NCBI RefSeq assembly: GCF_014653695.1
Contig: NZ_BNAR01000021.1
Span: 60,925 to 124,924, forward strand
Reading direction: 5' to 3'
DNA from: Lentzea cavernae
GTDB lineage: Bacteria; Actinomycetota; Actinomycetes; Mycobacteriales; Pseudonocardiaceae
Length of the DNA: 64,000 nucleotides
Shown here: in pieces, positions 1-9,286 of the stretch
How positions within the stretch are numbered: position 1 is the stretch's first letter
Layout of the letters: the number at the start of each line of letters is the position of its first letter
Translations under genes and position numbers: made by a program
Notes under the pieces: model-generated
Told to the model about the DNA's origin: nothing
The model's input: only the letters and a program-made list of their open reading frames with translations
Database searches by the model: none

Positions 1-69
1 GGCGCCGCCACCGCGCTGTTCGACCAGCTCGAGTCCTGGGCCGGCGCCCTGAAGACCGTCCGGCGCTGA
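1..69 (+). CDS. C-terminal fragment of an upstream gene
   Basis: The first 22 codons read open in frame 1 and end in TGA at 67-69, giving a C-terminus ending in SWAGALKTVRR. Codons are G/C-rich in the third position, like real genes around it. The next gene starts two bases after this stop, so the two are probably cotranscribed and translationally coupled. Too little is present to name the product. Confidence 0.6.
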   Translation, partial: GAATALFDQLESWAGALKTVRR

Positions 70-71
70 CC

Positions 72-911
72 GTGGTGACCACGAGCGGATCACCGAGCCG
101 GTTGCAGGTCGTGTTCGGCGACCTGCGCCACGCGGTCGACGACGTCATTCTGCGGCACCAGGTCACCCGCGAGGAGATGACCGCCGTCCTCGACTGGCTG
201 ACCAGTGCCGCCGACGCCGGGGAGTTGGCGTTGCTGCGCGTGTTCTTCTTCAAGACCGTCCTCAAAGGAACCGAGGGCGCGCCGTACGCCCACCCCGAGG
301 CCGACGGCGCGAGCCACTGGGAGATGCGGGGCTCCGCCTACCGGCCCGGCGCGCCTGTGCTGCACAGTCCCGCCGTGCTGCCGATGCGACCGGACGAACC
401 CGGCGAGCCCCTCGTCGTGTCCGGCACCGTGCGCACCACGACCGGGGAACCGCTTCCCGGCGCGGTGCTGGAGATCTGGCAGATCGACGCGAACAACGTC
501 TACTCCGGCATCGACACCAGCGACTTCCTGCCGCTGAACATCCCCAACGACTCCACCGGGGTTCCGGAGCACAACCTCCGCGCCACGGTCGTCGCCGACG
601 GTGAGGGCCGCTACGAGTTCCGCACGGTCATGCCCGGCGTGGAGACCCTGGGACTGGCCGGGGACGGTCCGCTCGGCGGTCTGCTCGACGCCCTGCGGTT
701 CGAGGGGAAGCGGCCACTGCACGTCCACGCCGCCGTCACCGCCGACGGGTGCCTGCCGCTGACGACCCAGATCTACTTCGACGGCGATCCGCTGGTCGAC
801 AGCGCGGTGGAAGGGGCGATTCCGGCCGGTGCCGTCAGAACCACCACACGGCACGACGACTGTCGCACGCTCACCCACGACTTCGTGCTGCGCCCGGATC
901 AACGGCCTTGA
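72..911 (+). CDS. Intradiol ring-cleavage dioxygenase (catechol 1,2-dioxygenase-like)
   Basis: The product (279 aa from GTG at 72; GTG at 75 is also possible) has the layout of cytoplasmic non-haem Fe(III) intradiol dioxygenases, which open catechol-type rings between the two hydroxyls. An N-terminal helical part (about 10-65) precedes a beta-sandwich domain. The expected Fe(III) ligands are visible: Tyr144 in NNVYSGID, Tyr181 in GRYEF, and His217 and His219 in PLHVHA. There is no signal peptide. The gene starts two bases after the preceding stop, so it belongs to an operon entering from the left. Its 3' end overlaps the convergent solute-binding gene by 13 bp. Substrate (catechol, hydroxyquinol or another) cannot be decided from sequence. 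Confidence 0.85.
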   Translation: MVTTSGSPSRLQVVFGDLRHAVDDVILRHQVTREEMTAVLDWLTSAADAGELALLRVFFFKTVLKGTEGAPYAHPEADGASHWEMRGSAYRPGAPVLHSPAVLPMRPDEPGEPLVVSGTVRTTTGEPLPGAVLEIWQIDANNVYSGIDTSDFLPLNIPNDSTGVPEHNLRATVVADGEGRYEFRTVMPGVETLGLAGDGPLGGLLDALRFEGKRPLHVHAAVTADGCLPLTTQIYFDGDPLVDSAVEGAIPAGAVRTTTRHDDCRTLTHDFVLRPDQRP

Positions 912-2224
912 AGTGCGTCGGTCAGCGACTTCTCCGCGTTCGCCGGCAACTCGCCGTCGTGATCGAGGGCGTACCGGATCACGGCACGGAACTCGTCGCT
1001 GAACCGTGAGTAGTACGGGGTGACCGGCCGCAGCCTGGCGTCCTCGATCGCGTCCAGCAGGGTGCCCGAGTACGGGTGCTGGGTGGCGACCCGGCCATCC
1101 TGGTAGACGATGCCGCGGGTGGCGGCGAGGCCTCCCCGTTCGAAGAGGAGCTGCTGGCTGCGGGGGCCGGTGAGGAACTCGATCAGCGCCTGGGCGGCAC
1201 GGGGTTTCGTGGACTTGGCGGAGATCGCGAGGTTCTGGCCGCCCAGAACGCTCGGTCCGGGTAACTGGGTCACCCCGAAGTCGATGCGGGGACGGCCCGC
1301 CGACTCGTCCTGGTTGCCCTGCAGGGTGCGGTGGGCCACCGGCCAGTTGCGCATGAAGGCGATCTCGCCGTCGCGGAACGCCTGGGTGGTGAGCGTTTCG
1401 GTCTGGGCGCGGGAGCCGGGCAGCACCACGGGTTTCTCGCCCTTGAGGCCGTCGGCGAGCCAGCGCAGGGCGCGGCGGGTGCGCTCGGAGTCGATCACGA
1501 CCTCGCCGGACTCGTCGACGACGTCGCCCTTCTCCGCCCAGATCAGCTCCAGGGCGTTCACGGTCAGGCCCTCGTAGTCGGCGAACTGGCCCGCGTACCC
1601 GGCGGTCAGGCGGGCGTCCTGCGCGGCGCGCAGGACGCGGGTCGAGGTGGTGGTGATGTCGTCGAGCTCGAGCGGGTCCTCCTTCACCAGGTCCTTGCGG
1701 TAGAAGAGCAGGCCCGCGTCGGTGTTGAACGGCAGCGCCCACAGCTTGTCCTGGTAGCGGCAGCTCTCCAGCGGTCGGCGCAGGAACCCGCTCGTGTCCA
1801 CACCGGACAGAGGACGTAAGTGGCCCGACTGGGCGAACTCGGCGGTCCACGTGACGTCGAGGTTGAAGACGTCGACGTTGTCGGCCTTCTCCTTGGCGCG
1901 CGCGACCATCTCGCTGCGCTGGCCGTCGGCCTCCGGCGGCAGTTCGACGATCTCCGCCGGCTGCTCGGGGTGCTCGGCGTTCCACTGGTCGATCAGCGCC
2001 TTGCGCTGGCCGCCCTCGCTCTGGTCGCGGCCGCTGAGCACGAGGAGCTTGCCCTTCTCCCACTCCGTCGACTCGCGGAACAGGGGCTGGACGCCGTTCG
2101 TGAACAGGATCGTCAGCACGATGCCGACGGCCACGCCCATCGCGAGCCACGAGCGGTTCGCCCACACCACACCGGGCGGACCCAGTCTGGGCAGGGCCGC
2201 CCACGTGCGCCGCAACCACCTCAT
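899..2224 (-). CDS. Membrane-anchored extracellular solute-binding protein (ABC sugar-type)
   Basis: This 441-aa protein resembles family 1 (maltose/sugar-type) solute-binding proteins: a cluster I region KLLVLSGRDQSE is followed by the typical VDVFNLDVTW and WALPFNTDAGLLFYRKDL segments, with a DGEIAFMRNWP motif later. It has no lipobox. A single hydrophobic segment at about residues 27-45 would instead anchor it to the membrane with the binding domain outside. The start ATG overlaps the stop of the upstream VWA gene (ATGA, 2221-2224), so translation is coupled. No ABC permease or ATPase lies nearby, so the pair may sense or bind a ligand rather than feed an importer; that is inference. Confidence 0.8.
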   Translation of the reverse strand: MRWLRRTWAALPRLGPPGVVWANRSWLAMGVAVGIVLTILFTNGVQPLFRESTEWEKGKLLVLSGRDQSEGGQRKALIDQWNAEHPEQPAEIVELPPEADGQRSEMVARAKEKADNVDVFNLDVTWTAEFAQSGHLRPLSGVDTSGFLRRPLESCRYQDKLWALPFNTDAGLLFYRKDLVKEDPLELDDITTTSTRVLRAAQDARLTAGYAGQFADYEGLTVNALELIWAEKGDVVDESGEVVIDSERTRRALRWLADGLKGEKPVVLPGSRAQTETLTTQAFRDGEIAFMRNWPVAHRTLQGNQDESAGRPRIDFGVTQLPGPSVLGGQNLAISAKSTKPRAAQALIEFLTGPRSQQLLFERGGLAATRGIVYQDGRVATQHPYSGTLLDAIEDARLRPVTPYYSRFSDEFRAVIRYALDHDGELPANAEKSLTDALQGR

Positions 2225-4023
2225 GCGGATCCTCCCCACACCCGGCGGAACAGCTCCGCGAGGTCGTCCCCGAGCGTGTCCGTCGTCGAGTCGCGGCACT
2301 CGCCGCCCGCCGCGTCCGTGATCGTGGTCAGCGCGTGCGTCGAGCAGCTCGCGCCGCCGACGGCGATCACGAACACGCGGATCCCCTTGCTCCGCACCGC
2401 GTCCACGACGTCCTGCCGGGTCTGGACGCTCGTCGTGTCCTCGCCGTCGGTCAGCGCGATCACCGCGCTGACGTGGTCCGCGTCGTCGGTGCCGACCCGG
2501 TCGAGGCTGTCGATGATCGCCTGGTGCAGCGGTGTGCCACCGGATGGCGCGACCGTGCTCAGGGCGACGGCCGCGGCCTCCTTGTCCCGCCTGCCGAGAG
2601 GGACGATCGGCCGGACCGCGTCGTCGCTGAACACCGACAGGCCGTAGGTGTCCTTGGGGCCCATCTGCGTGAGGGCCTTGCCGACACCGTTGACCGCGAC
2701 GGCGAACCGCGTCTCCCCGCTCGGCGCCGGCTCGGCCATCGAGCCGGACGCGTCGAGCGTGAGCCATACGCGCCCGTTCCTCTTGGCCTGCTCGTACTTC
2801 TTCTGGAACTCCGCCTGCGCCTGCTCGTCGGGCGCGGCCTCGGCGCGGTCGAGCGCCAGCCCCGCCCGCACCCCGAACTCCTCGCGGAACTCGGCCCCCG
2901 CGGCCTGCGCGGCGGGACGCAGCCCGGCGGCGTTGAGCGCCGTCATGCCCTCCTGCGTGCCGAGCCACGCCTGGAACGCCCTCGCCGGTTCGCGGGCGGC
3001 GTGGTTCGACACGTCGGCGACGTCCCACTCGACGAGGTTCAGCGGGTAGTCGGCGCGGTAGGTGTCCGACGGGTACAGCGCGGTGAGGCACGGCTTGCGC
3101 GCGCAGCCGGTCTTGTTGTGCCGCAACAACACCTGCTCGGTCGTGATCATGGCGGTACCGGGGCGCGGCCGGTCGGCCTCCTCGACCCTGCGCTCCACGA
3201 CGGCCGGGTCGAGCGACTCGTACAGCGCCGCCGTGGCGAGCCTGCCACCGGCCGTCAGCAGAGGGTTCGGCCTGCCGATCGCGATCCCGGCCCCGCCGAC
3301 CTTCGTCAGCAGCTCGCCCCACTTCTCCGAGCCGCTCGAGACGACGTCCTCCGCCACCTGCGGGGGCACGCCGAGCACGACGGGCGAGAAGGCGACCGAC
3401 GGGCCAGGAACGACGCGCACCGCCGACCCGATGCCGCTCGTGCGGCGCACCACCTCGTTCGTCTCCGCGGTCGAGTCGGGCAGCCACACGTCCGGGTGCG
3501 GCCCGACCTCCCGCAGCTCCTGCGACGACCAGGAGGACCGCAGCGCGATCGCACCCCTGTCGCCCGGCGCCGAGAACACGTACAGCCGCGCCGAGCGGCA
3601 CCCGTGGTTCCGCGCCGCCGTGTGCAACTCGAACTTGCGCGCCACCTCACCGATCGCGGGCGCGGCGTCCTGCGACGTCAGCACCCGCACCTCCGTCGGC
3701 TGAGGACAGCCGAGCAGCAGCACCCGTCCGTACGCCACGACCGGCGGCCCCGCGAGCGCCACCAGCACCGCCACGACGGCCAGCACGGCCGTGAACACCA
3801 CCCAGCGCAACCGGATGCGCTTGACGAGCTGGTTCAGCCGGTCGATCGCGGACGCCGACAGCACGAGCAGCCCCGCGCCGAGGCCGTAGAGCACCCACGA
3901 CTGCCAGGTCGCGAGCGATCCGGTGGCCGTCTCCGACAACAGGTGCCCGGCGACCGCGGCCAGCATGAGAGCGCCCGCGTACCGGGGTGCGGTGCTCGAC
4001 CGGCGCTGGTCGACGTCCTCCAT
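2221..4023 (-). CDS. Membrane protein with solute-binding-like domain and C-terminal VWA domain
   Basis: The 600-aa product starts with a cytoplasmic tail and about three membrane segments (roughly 15-35, 42-62, 73-100). An extracytoplasmic solute-binding-protein-like region (about 108-380) follows, then a von Willebrand A domain (about 415-595). The VWA has a complete metal-ion-dependent adhesion site: DASGSM near residue 422, the Thr of GGTPL, and the Asp of LTDGED. The ATG at 4023 has GGGGAGG about 8 bases upstream and a possible -10 box TAGGGT further up. The next gene overlaps by 4 bp and encodes a second solute-binding protein, so the two probably act as a complex. The function is unknown; MIDAS-type VWA domains usually mediate metal-dependent protein binding. 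Confidence 0.75.
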   Translation of the reverse strand: MEDVDQRRSSTAPRYAGALMLAAVAGHLLSETATGSLATWQSWVLYGLGAGLLVLSASAIDRLNQLVKRIRLRWVVFTAVLAVVAVLVALAGPPVVAYGRVLLLGCPQPTEVRVLTSQDAAPAIGEVARKFELHTAARNHGCRSARLYVFSAPGDRGAIALRSSWSSQELREVGPHPDVWLPDSTAETNEVVRRTSGIGSAVRVVPGPSVAFSPVVLGVPPQVAEDVVSSGSEKWGELLTKVGGAGIAIGRPNPLLTAGGRLATAALYESLDPAVVERRVEEADRPRPGTAMITTEQVLLRHNKTGCARKPCLTALYPSDTYRADYPLNLVEWDVADVSNHAAREPARAFQAWLGTQEGMTALNAAGLRPAAQAAGAEFREEFGVRAGLALDRAEAAPDEQAQAEFQKKYEQAKRNGRVWLTLDASGSMAEPAPSGETRFAVAVNGVGKALTQMGPKDTYGLSVFSDDAVRPIVPLGRRDKEAAAVALSTVAPSGGTPLHQAIIDSLDRVGTDDADHVSAVIALTDGEDTTSVQTRQDVVDAVRSKGIRVFVIAVGGASCSTHALTTITDAAGGECRDSTTDTLGDDLAELFRRVWGGSA

Positions 4024-4123
4024 TCGGCGTCCTCCCCACCAGGCACCCTATGCGGGGGCACCGACAGTTCTGGGGGAGTTGGCCGGTCAGAGGGGGTTAC
4101 CGGAGGAGAACCACTCGTTTGGG

Positions 4124-4921
4124 TCAGTGCCTTCCGGCGCCGCTGTCCGCGAGCACGCGCACGGCCTCGTCGACCGCCGCGCACCGTGCGCGGCGCACGG
4201 CTTCCGACACAGGGCGCAGTGCCTCGGTGCGCGCGGCCATCGCCGACGCCGACAGAGCCCCGCCGGGGGAGTCGGAACTGGCCACCGACACGATCGCGGC
4301 GACCTCGGCGGCCCGTTGCAGCACCCGCAGCGAGCGCGGCGGCATGGCGTCGGGCCACGGCAGCGTGGAGTTCTCTGCCGCGAGGTCGGCGATCTCCTTG
4401 CGCACGTTCGGGCGGTGCTTGGCCACGTCGAGCGCCGCCAGGGCCGCCGTCGCCTCGCGCAGGGCGGCGCCCAGGCCGTGCTCGGCCTCGCCGATCGGGA
4501 TGTGCTCGAGGCCGTTGGACGACGGCAGGTCGAACACCGTCCAGCGCATCACGCCGTCGGCCACGATCTTCGGCACGAGCCCGATGTGCACCGACGGCAC
4601 CACGAGCGCCTCACCGGAGCGCAGCGCGCACGTCGCGAGGGTGCCCTTGCCGCCCAGGCCTCGCACGTCGCCCGGTACTGGCAGCACCAGCCGCGCCGAT
4701 GTCGCGCCCGCGCGCCGCAGGGCGGCCAGCAGCAGGGCGGGACCCACGGGGGCCTCGTCGGGACCGGGGAGGTCGAGCGCCGTGGCGGTGCCGTCGTCGT
4801 CGGCCACCACCTCGTGCTGCTCGGCCCACGTGTGCAGGGCGTCGAGGACGTCGTCGGCAGCGGCTAGACCGTGCAGCCAGCCCGACGTCCACACGACCAG
4901 CGTGGCACTCGCACAGGACAC
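4124..4921 (-). CDS. Conserved hypothetical protein, 265 aa
   Basis: The GTG at 4921 lies six bases after a TAATCT -10 box (4929-4934 read on the minus strand), so the mRNA is probably leaderless. The product is Ala-rich, soluble and has no signal peptide or membrane segment. It has an alpha/beta-looking first half (LVLPVPGDVRGLG, GEALVVPSVHIGLVPKIV) and an Ala-rich helical second half. Codon use is that of a genuine gene. I do not recognise the family. It sits 100 bp upstream of the VWA/solute-binding pair on the same strand and may belong with it. Confidence 0.6.
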   Translation of the reverse strand: MSCASATLVVWTSGWLHGLAAADDVLDALHTWAEQHEVVADDDGTATALDLPGPDEAPVGPALLLAALRRAGATSARLVLPVPGDVRGLGGKGTLATCALRSGEALVVPSVHIGLVPKIVADGVMRWTVFDLPSSNGLEHIPIGEAEHGLGAALREATAALAALDVAKHRPNVRKEIADLAAENSTLPWPDAMPPRSLRVLQRAAEVAAIVSVASSDSPGGALSASAMAARTEALRPVSEAVRRARCAAVDEAVRVLADSGAGRH

Positions 4922-4981
4922 CCGACGAGATTACGTGGCCCGGCCGGGCCAGTCCTACCCGGTGTGCCCGATCCGAGACGT

Positions 4982-5473
4982 CTACTTGGCCGGACCGATG
5001 TTGTTCTCGAGCAGCGAACGGAACGACGTCAGGTCCTCATCGGACGCGAAGGCCCGGTGCGGCACCGAGAGCGACGCCGCGCCCTCGTCCAGCGTCTCCA
5101 GCACGAAGCCCTGCCGCGTCTCGGTCCAGCCCGGCAGCTCCTGCCAGCCGATCTCCTCGCGCACCGCCCTGCCCACGGCCATCCGGAACGACTGGGCGTC
5201 GGCGCTTCCCACCACGGTCCGGCTGATCATCTCGTCGGACGAGAACCGCCACCACACCGCCACCGGCTCCATGAACCCGATGACCAGCGCGCACGCCAGC
5301 CCGAAGAGCCCCACGAACACGGGGCCGTCCAAGGCGAACAGCTGCACGAGCGAGATCACCGCGAACGCGAGGGCGAACCACGGTGCCCATCTGAACATCG
5401 GCACCATCGCCCGCAGGCTGGCCCGCCAGTCCGCGGGGGAGGGGGCCCATCTGAAATCAACGCTGTCAGTCAT
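4982..5473 (-). CDS. YcxB-like membrane protein
   Basis: The 163-aa product from ATG 5473 has a short N-terminal segment, two adjacent membrane helices (about 30-50 and 52-75) and a C-terminal domain with the sequence RFSSDEMISRTVVGSADAQ. That is the arrangement of YcxB-like proteins, whose function is unknown. The ATG at 5473 is chosen over an upstream alternative at 5527 because GGGG lies just before it and because the extra residues are Arg-rich and do not resemble a membrane protein N-terminus. It is divergent from the MoxR-type gene at 5563, with about 90 bp between them. Confidence 0.6.
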   Translation of the reverse strand: MTDSVDFRWAPSPADWRASLRAMVPMFRWAPWFALAFAVISLVQLFALDGPVFVGLFGLACALVIGFMEPVAVWWRFSSDEMISRTVVGSADAQSFRMAVGRAVREEIGWQELPGWTETRQGFVLETLDEGAASLSVPHRAFASDEDLTSFRSLLENNIGPAK

Positions 5474-5562
5474 GTCGCCCCGCATTCTGGCGCACGGGCC
5501 GTGCCCGCGCCTGGAGTTGCTCCACATCGACGGGTCCGGATTAGGTGCGTAGCGTCGTCTGC

Positions 5563-6954
5563 GTGACCCAGAACCTGGCCCGCACGGCGGGCGAGCTGCG
5601 CGCCGCCGGGCACCTGCCGCGCGGCGTCAAGACCGAGATCAGGGAGAACCTCCTCGCGGCCCTGCGCGAAGGACGCAACCCGTGGCCCGGCATCGTCGGT
5701 TTCGACCGCACGGTGCTCCCGCAGCTGGAACGCGCGCTGCTGGCCGGCCACGACGTCGTCCTGCTCGGTGAGCGGGGGCAGGGCAAGACCCGCCTGCTGC
5801 GCACGCTGATCTCGCTGCTCGACGAGTGGACGCCCGTGATCGAGGGCTCCGAGCTGGGCGAACACCCGCTCGACCCGATCACGCCGGAGTCGAAGCGCCG
5901 TGCCGCCGAGCTCGGTGACGACCTGCCGGTGGTGTGGCGGCACCGCGACGAGCGCTACGCGGAGAAGCTCGCGACGCCCGACACGTCCGTGGGCGACCTG
6001 GTCGGCGACGTCGACCCGGTGAAGGTCGCGCAGGGCCGTTCGCTCGGCGACCCGGAGACGATCCACTACGGCATGCTCCCGCGCGCTCACCGCGGCATCA
6101 TCGCCATCAACGAGCTTCCCGACCTGGCCGAACGCATCCAGGTGTCGCTGCTCAACGTCATGGAGGAGCGCGACATCCAGGTCCGCGGCTACACGCTGCG
6201 GCTGCCGCTGGACGTGCTGCTCGTGGCGACCGCGAACCCCGAGGACTACACGAACCGCGGCCGCATCATCACGCCGCTCAAGGACCGCTTCGGCGCCGAG
6301 GTGCGCACGCACTACCCGCTGGAGGTCGACGCCGAGGTGGACCTGGTCCGCCAGGAGGCCGACCTGGTCGCGGAGGTGGGCGACCACCTGCTGGAGATCA
6401 TCGCCCGGTTCGTCCGGCACCTGCGCGAGTCGTCCTCGATCGACCAGCGCTCCGGCGTCTCCGCGCGGTTCGCGGTCGCGGCGGCGGAAACCGTTGCGGC
6501 GTCGGCACTGCGCCGGTCCGCGCTGATCGGCGAGACGCCGGCCATCGCGCGCCCGGTCGACCTCGAGTCGGTGCCGGACGTGCTGCGCGGCAAGCTCGAG
6601 TTCGAGGCGGGGGAGGACGGTCGCGAGGAGGAGGTCCTCGTCCACCTGCTGCGCCGCTCGATCGCCGACACGGCTCGTGCCCGCCTGGCCGGGGTGAACC
6701 TCCGCGCGCTGGCCGAGGTCGTCTCGGACGGCCACCCCGTCGCGACCGGTGACCGGGTGCACGCGGGCGACCTGCTGGCGGCACTGCCGGAGCTCCCGGT
6801 CCTGCACGAGGTGGCGGCACGGCTGGGCGCGGGCCCGAAGGACCCCGTCGGCCGCATCGCCTCCGCCGTCGAGCTGGCCCTGGAGTCGCTGTACCTGACC
6901 CGCCACCTGTCGAAGGACAACTCCTCCGACGACGACCGATCGGTGTACGGATGA
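5563..6954 (+). CDS. MoxR-type / magnesium-chelatase-I-like AAA+ ATPase
   Basis: This 463-aa AAA+ protein has a Walker A motif GERGQGKT (about 69-76), a Walker B-like segment IIAINELPDL in which Asn replaces the usual Asp before Glu, and a sensor-1 region LLVATANPEDY. It resembles the ChlI/BchI branch and the mycobacterial Rv0958 type. Such ATPases act with a VWA partner to remodel proteins or insert metals; here the partner starts in a 4-bp overlap (ATGA, 6951-6954). GTG at 5563 is chosen because a TAGCGT box at 5550-5555 ends exactly seven bases before it, indicating a leaderless transcript; an in-frame GTG at 5545 lies upstream of that box. The chelatase label is by family only, and no metal cofactor pathway is nearby. 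Confidence 0.85.
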   Translation: MTQNLARTAGELRAAGHLPRGVKTEIRENLLAALREGRNPWPGIVGFDRTVLPQLERALLAGHDVVLLGERGQGKTRLLRTLISLLDEWTPVIEGSELGEHPLDPITPESKRRAAELGDDLPVVWRHRDERYAEKLATPDTSVGDLVGDVDPVKVAQGRSLGDPETIHYGMLPRAHRGIIAINELPDLAERIQVSLLNVMEERDIQVRGYTLRLPLDVLLVATANPEDYTNRGRIITPLKDRFGAEVRTHYPLEVDAEVDLVRQEADLVAEVGDHLLEIIARFVRHLRESSSIDQRSGVSARFAVAAAETVAASALRRSALIGETPAIARPVDLESVPDVLRGKLEFEAGEDGREEEVLVHLLRRSIADTARARLAGVNLRALAEVVSDGHPVATGDRVHAGDLLAALPELPVLHEVAARLGAGPKDPVGRIASAVELALESLYLTRHLSKDNSSDDDRSVYG

Positions 6955-8879
6955 GATACCGCTACGGACGCTGGGGCGGCGGCGCCGATCCGCTGGCGCC
7001 CCCGGTGGACCTCCGCGCGGCCGTGGACGAGCTCGGCCGCGAGATCATGGAGGGCGCCTCCCCGTCGTCGGCGCTGCGCGAACTGCTGCGCCGCGGCGTC
7101 GACGGCACCCGCGGCCTCGACGACCTGACCTCGCGCCTGTGGCAGCGCCGCGCGTCGATCCAGCGCCGGCACCGCCTCGACGGCACGCTCACCGAGGTCA
7201 AGCAGCTGCTCGACAAGGCCGTCGAGGCCGAGCGGCGCGCGCTGTTCCCGGACCCGTCCGACGACGCGCGCTTCCGCGAGGCCCAGCTCGACGCCCTGCC
7301 GCCGGGCACGGCCGCGGCCGTGCAGGAGCTGTCCTCGTACGACTGGCGCTCCCAGGAGGCGCGCGAGGCGTTCGAGCAGATCCGCGAACTGCTCGGCCGC
7401 GAACTGCTGGACCAGCGCTTCCAGGGCATGAAGGAAGCGATGTCCAACGTGGACTCGCGCGACGTCGAGCGCATCCAGCGCATGCTGCGCGACCTCAACT
7501 CGTTGCTGGAGGCCCACGCCTCCCGCTCCCCGGACACACCGCGCCTGTTCGACGACTTCATGCGCAAGCACGGCGAGTTCTTCCCCGAGAACCCCCGCAA
7601 CGTCGACGAGCTCATCGACGCGCTGGCAGCCCGTTCGGCCGCCGCGCAACGCATGATGAACTCGATGACGGACGCCCAGCGCGCCGAACTCTCCGCGCTG
7701 TCCCAGCAGGCCTTCGGCGGCATCGGCTCGCAGCTGTCCACTCTGGACTCCCTGCTGCAGCAGCTGCGGCCGGGCGAGGACTGGACGTCGTCCGCGCGCT
7801 TCCGCGGGCAGGACCCGCTGGGCCTGGGCGAGGGCGCGCAGGCGATGGCGGACCTCGCCGAACTCGACGCACTCGCCGAACAGCTCTCCCAGTCGTATCC
7901 GGGCGCGCGCCTGGAGGACATCGACCTGGAGGCGCTGGAACGCCAGCTGGGCGAGTCGGCCTCGGTCGACGCCCGCCGCCTGGCGGAGCTCGAGAAGGCG
8001 CTGCGCTCCCAGAACATCGTGGAACGCGCCCCCGACGGCTCCCTGAAGCTGACGCCGAAGGCGTTGCGCCGCCTGGGAGAGACGGCGCTGCGCGGCGTCG
8101 TCGACCAGCTCCGCTCGTCGCAGGGCTCGCGGGAGACCACCTCGGCCGGCGCCGCGGGCGAGCTGATCGGCTCGACACGGCCGTGGCAGTTCGGCGACAC
8201 CGAACCCTGGGACGTGCCGCGCACCCTGCGCAACTCCGTGCTGCGCTCCGGCTCGATGTCCCTGGACGTCGTGGATCTCGAGGTCTCCGAGACCGAACAC
8301 CGGACACGTGCGGCTGTCGCTCTGTGCGTGGACACCTCCTGGTCGATGGTGCAGGACGGCCGTTGGGTACCGATGAAGCGCACGGCCCTGGCGTTGCATC
8401 ACCTCGTGCGCACCCGTTTCCGCACGGACGCTCTGCAACTCGTGACGTTCGGGCGTTATGCCGAGGCCGTGGACATCGGTCAGCTGACGGCGCTGGAAGG
8501 CGTGTGGGAGCAGGGCACGAACCTGCACCACGCGTTGCTGCTGGCGGGGCGTCACGTGCGACGCCACCCCGACGCGCAGCCCGTGGTGCTGGTCGTGACC
8601 GACGGCGAACCCACCGCCCACCTGGAGCCCGACGGCGACGCGGAGTTCAACTACCCGCCGCTGCCCCGGACGTTGAGCAAGACGCTGAACGAGGTCGACG
8701 CCTTGGCGCGGCTCGGGGCGACGATCTCGGTGTTCAAGCTCGGGGACGACCCCCGGCTGGCCGCGTTCGTCGACATCGTGGCCCGGAGGGGTGGTGGGCG
8801 TGTGGTGTCGGCGGACGAGGAGGGGCTCGGGGCCGCGGTGGTCAGCGACTACCTGAAGTCCCGGCGCCGGCGGCGGTGA
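6951..8879 (+). CDS. VWA domain protein, partner of the MoxR-type ATPase
   Basis: The 642-aa soluble protein has a long helical Glu/Arg/Leu-rich N-terminal part (about 1-440) and a C-terminal VWA domain (about 450-620). The metal-site residues are present: DTSWS near 460, the Thr of QGTNLHH near 522, and the Asp of VTDGE near 549. The C-terminus is Arg-rich (SRRRRR). In MoxR-VWA pairs the VWA protein acts as adaptor or effector for the ATPase; the mycobacterial Rv0958-Rv0959 pair appears equivalent. Translational coupling to the upstream ATPase supports one complex. The biological target is unknown. Confidence 0.8.
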   Translation: MRYRYGRWGGGADPLAPPVDLRAAVDELGREIMEGASPSSALRELLRRGVDGTRGLDDLTSRLWQRRASIQRRHRLDGTLTEVKQLLDKAVEAERRALFPDPSDDARFREAQLDALPPGTAAAVQELSSYDWRSQEAREAFEQIRELLGRELLDQRFQGMKEAMSNVDSRDVERIQRMLRDLNSLLEAHASRSPDTPRLFDDFMRKHGEFFPENPRNVDELIDALAARSAAAQRMMNSMTDAQRAELSALSQQAFGGIGSQLSTLDSLLQQLRPGEDWTSSARFRGQDPLGLGEGAQAMADLAELDALAEQLSQSYPGARLEDIDLEALERQLGESASVDARRLAELEKALRSQNIVERAPDGSLKLTPKALRRLGETALRGVVDQLRSSQGSRETTSAGAAGELIGSTRPWQFGDTEPWDVPRTLRNSVLRSGSMSLDVVDLEVSETEHRTRAAVALCVDTSWSMVQDGRWVPMKRTALALHHLVRTRFRTDALQLVTFGRYAEAVDIGQLTALEGVWEQGTNLHHALLLAGRHVRRHPDAQPVVLVVTDGEPTAHLEPDGDAEFNYPPLPRTLSKTLNEVDALARLGATISVFKLGDDPRLAAFVDIVARRGGGRVVSADEEGLGAAVVSDYLKSRRRRR

Positions 8880-8892
8880 AGCGGCGGCCGGT

Positions 8893-9281
8893 TCAGGGCA
8901 GGCAGAAGGCTGTCAGTCGCGGGAAGTGATGCCGCCGCGCGGCTTCGTCGTCGAACGCGAACTCCCAGGCGATCTTCGGCTGGCGCCTGTGCGCTGCCGA
9001 CGGCGGGGCAACGAGCCCGTTGCCCCTTTACAGGCGGCGGACGTGATGTGTGTGGCGTCTTCGCACTCGTAGAGCGGCCGCGACGGGCGTAGCGCCTCCG
9101 CCAAGGTGTCCGGGTCAGTCAGGGCGGTGTGAGTCGTGCATCAGTCGTTCGAACGACTCGTCCAGAGCGAGGATCCACGGCAGGGAAGCGCAGCGGCGAG
9201 TGAGGTGGCGCGGGAGGCCACCTCACAGCAGGTGCCGGCTTCGGCACGGGCGGAGGAGATCAGCTGCCAGAAGTCGTCCAC
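8893..9281 (-). pseudogene. Decayed tandem copy of the DUF4240 gene
   Basis: Minus-strand translation starting at GTG 9281 gives VDDFWQLISSARAEAG, matching the DTNTFWKLIADARASVAD start of the intact neighbour. The reading frame then breaks. WILALDESFERLMHDSHRPD in another frame ends in a stop near 9120, and WEFAFDDEAARRHHFPRL near 8900-8955 matches the neighbour's C-terminal WDFDFDDSARLAPRLPRL. The central part has been lost. The remnant begins only six bases downstream of the intact gene's stop, as expected for a tandem duplicate in which one copy decayed through frameshifts and internal deletion. Confidence 0.65.
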
Positions 9282-9286
9282 CGCCG

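Noticed and set aside
8913..9104. 63-aa minus-strand ORF
   Set aside because: It lies across the decayed DUF4240 copy in a frame different from either recognisable end, so it is not a gene of its own.
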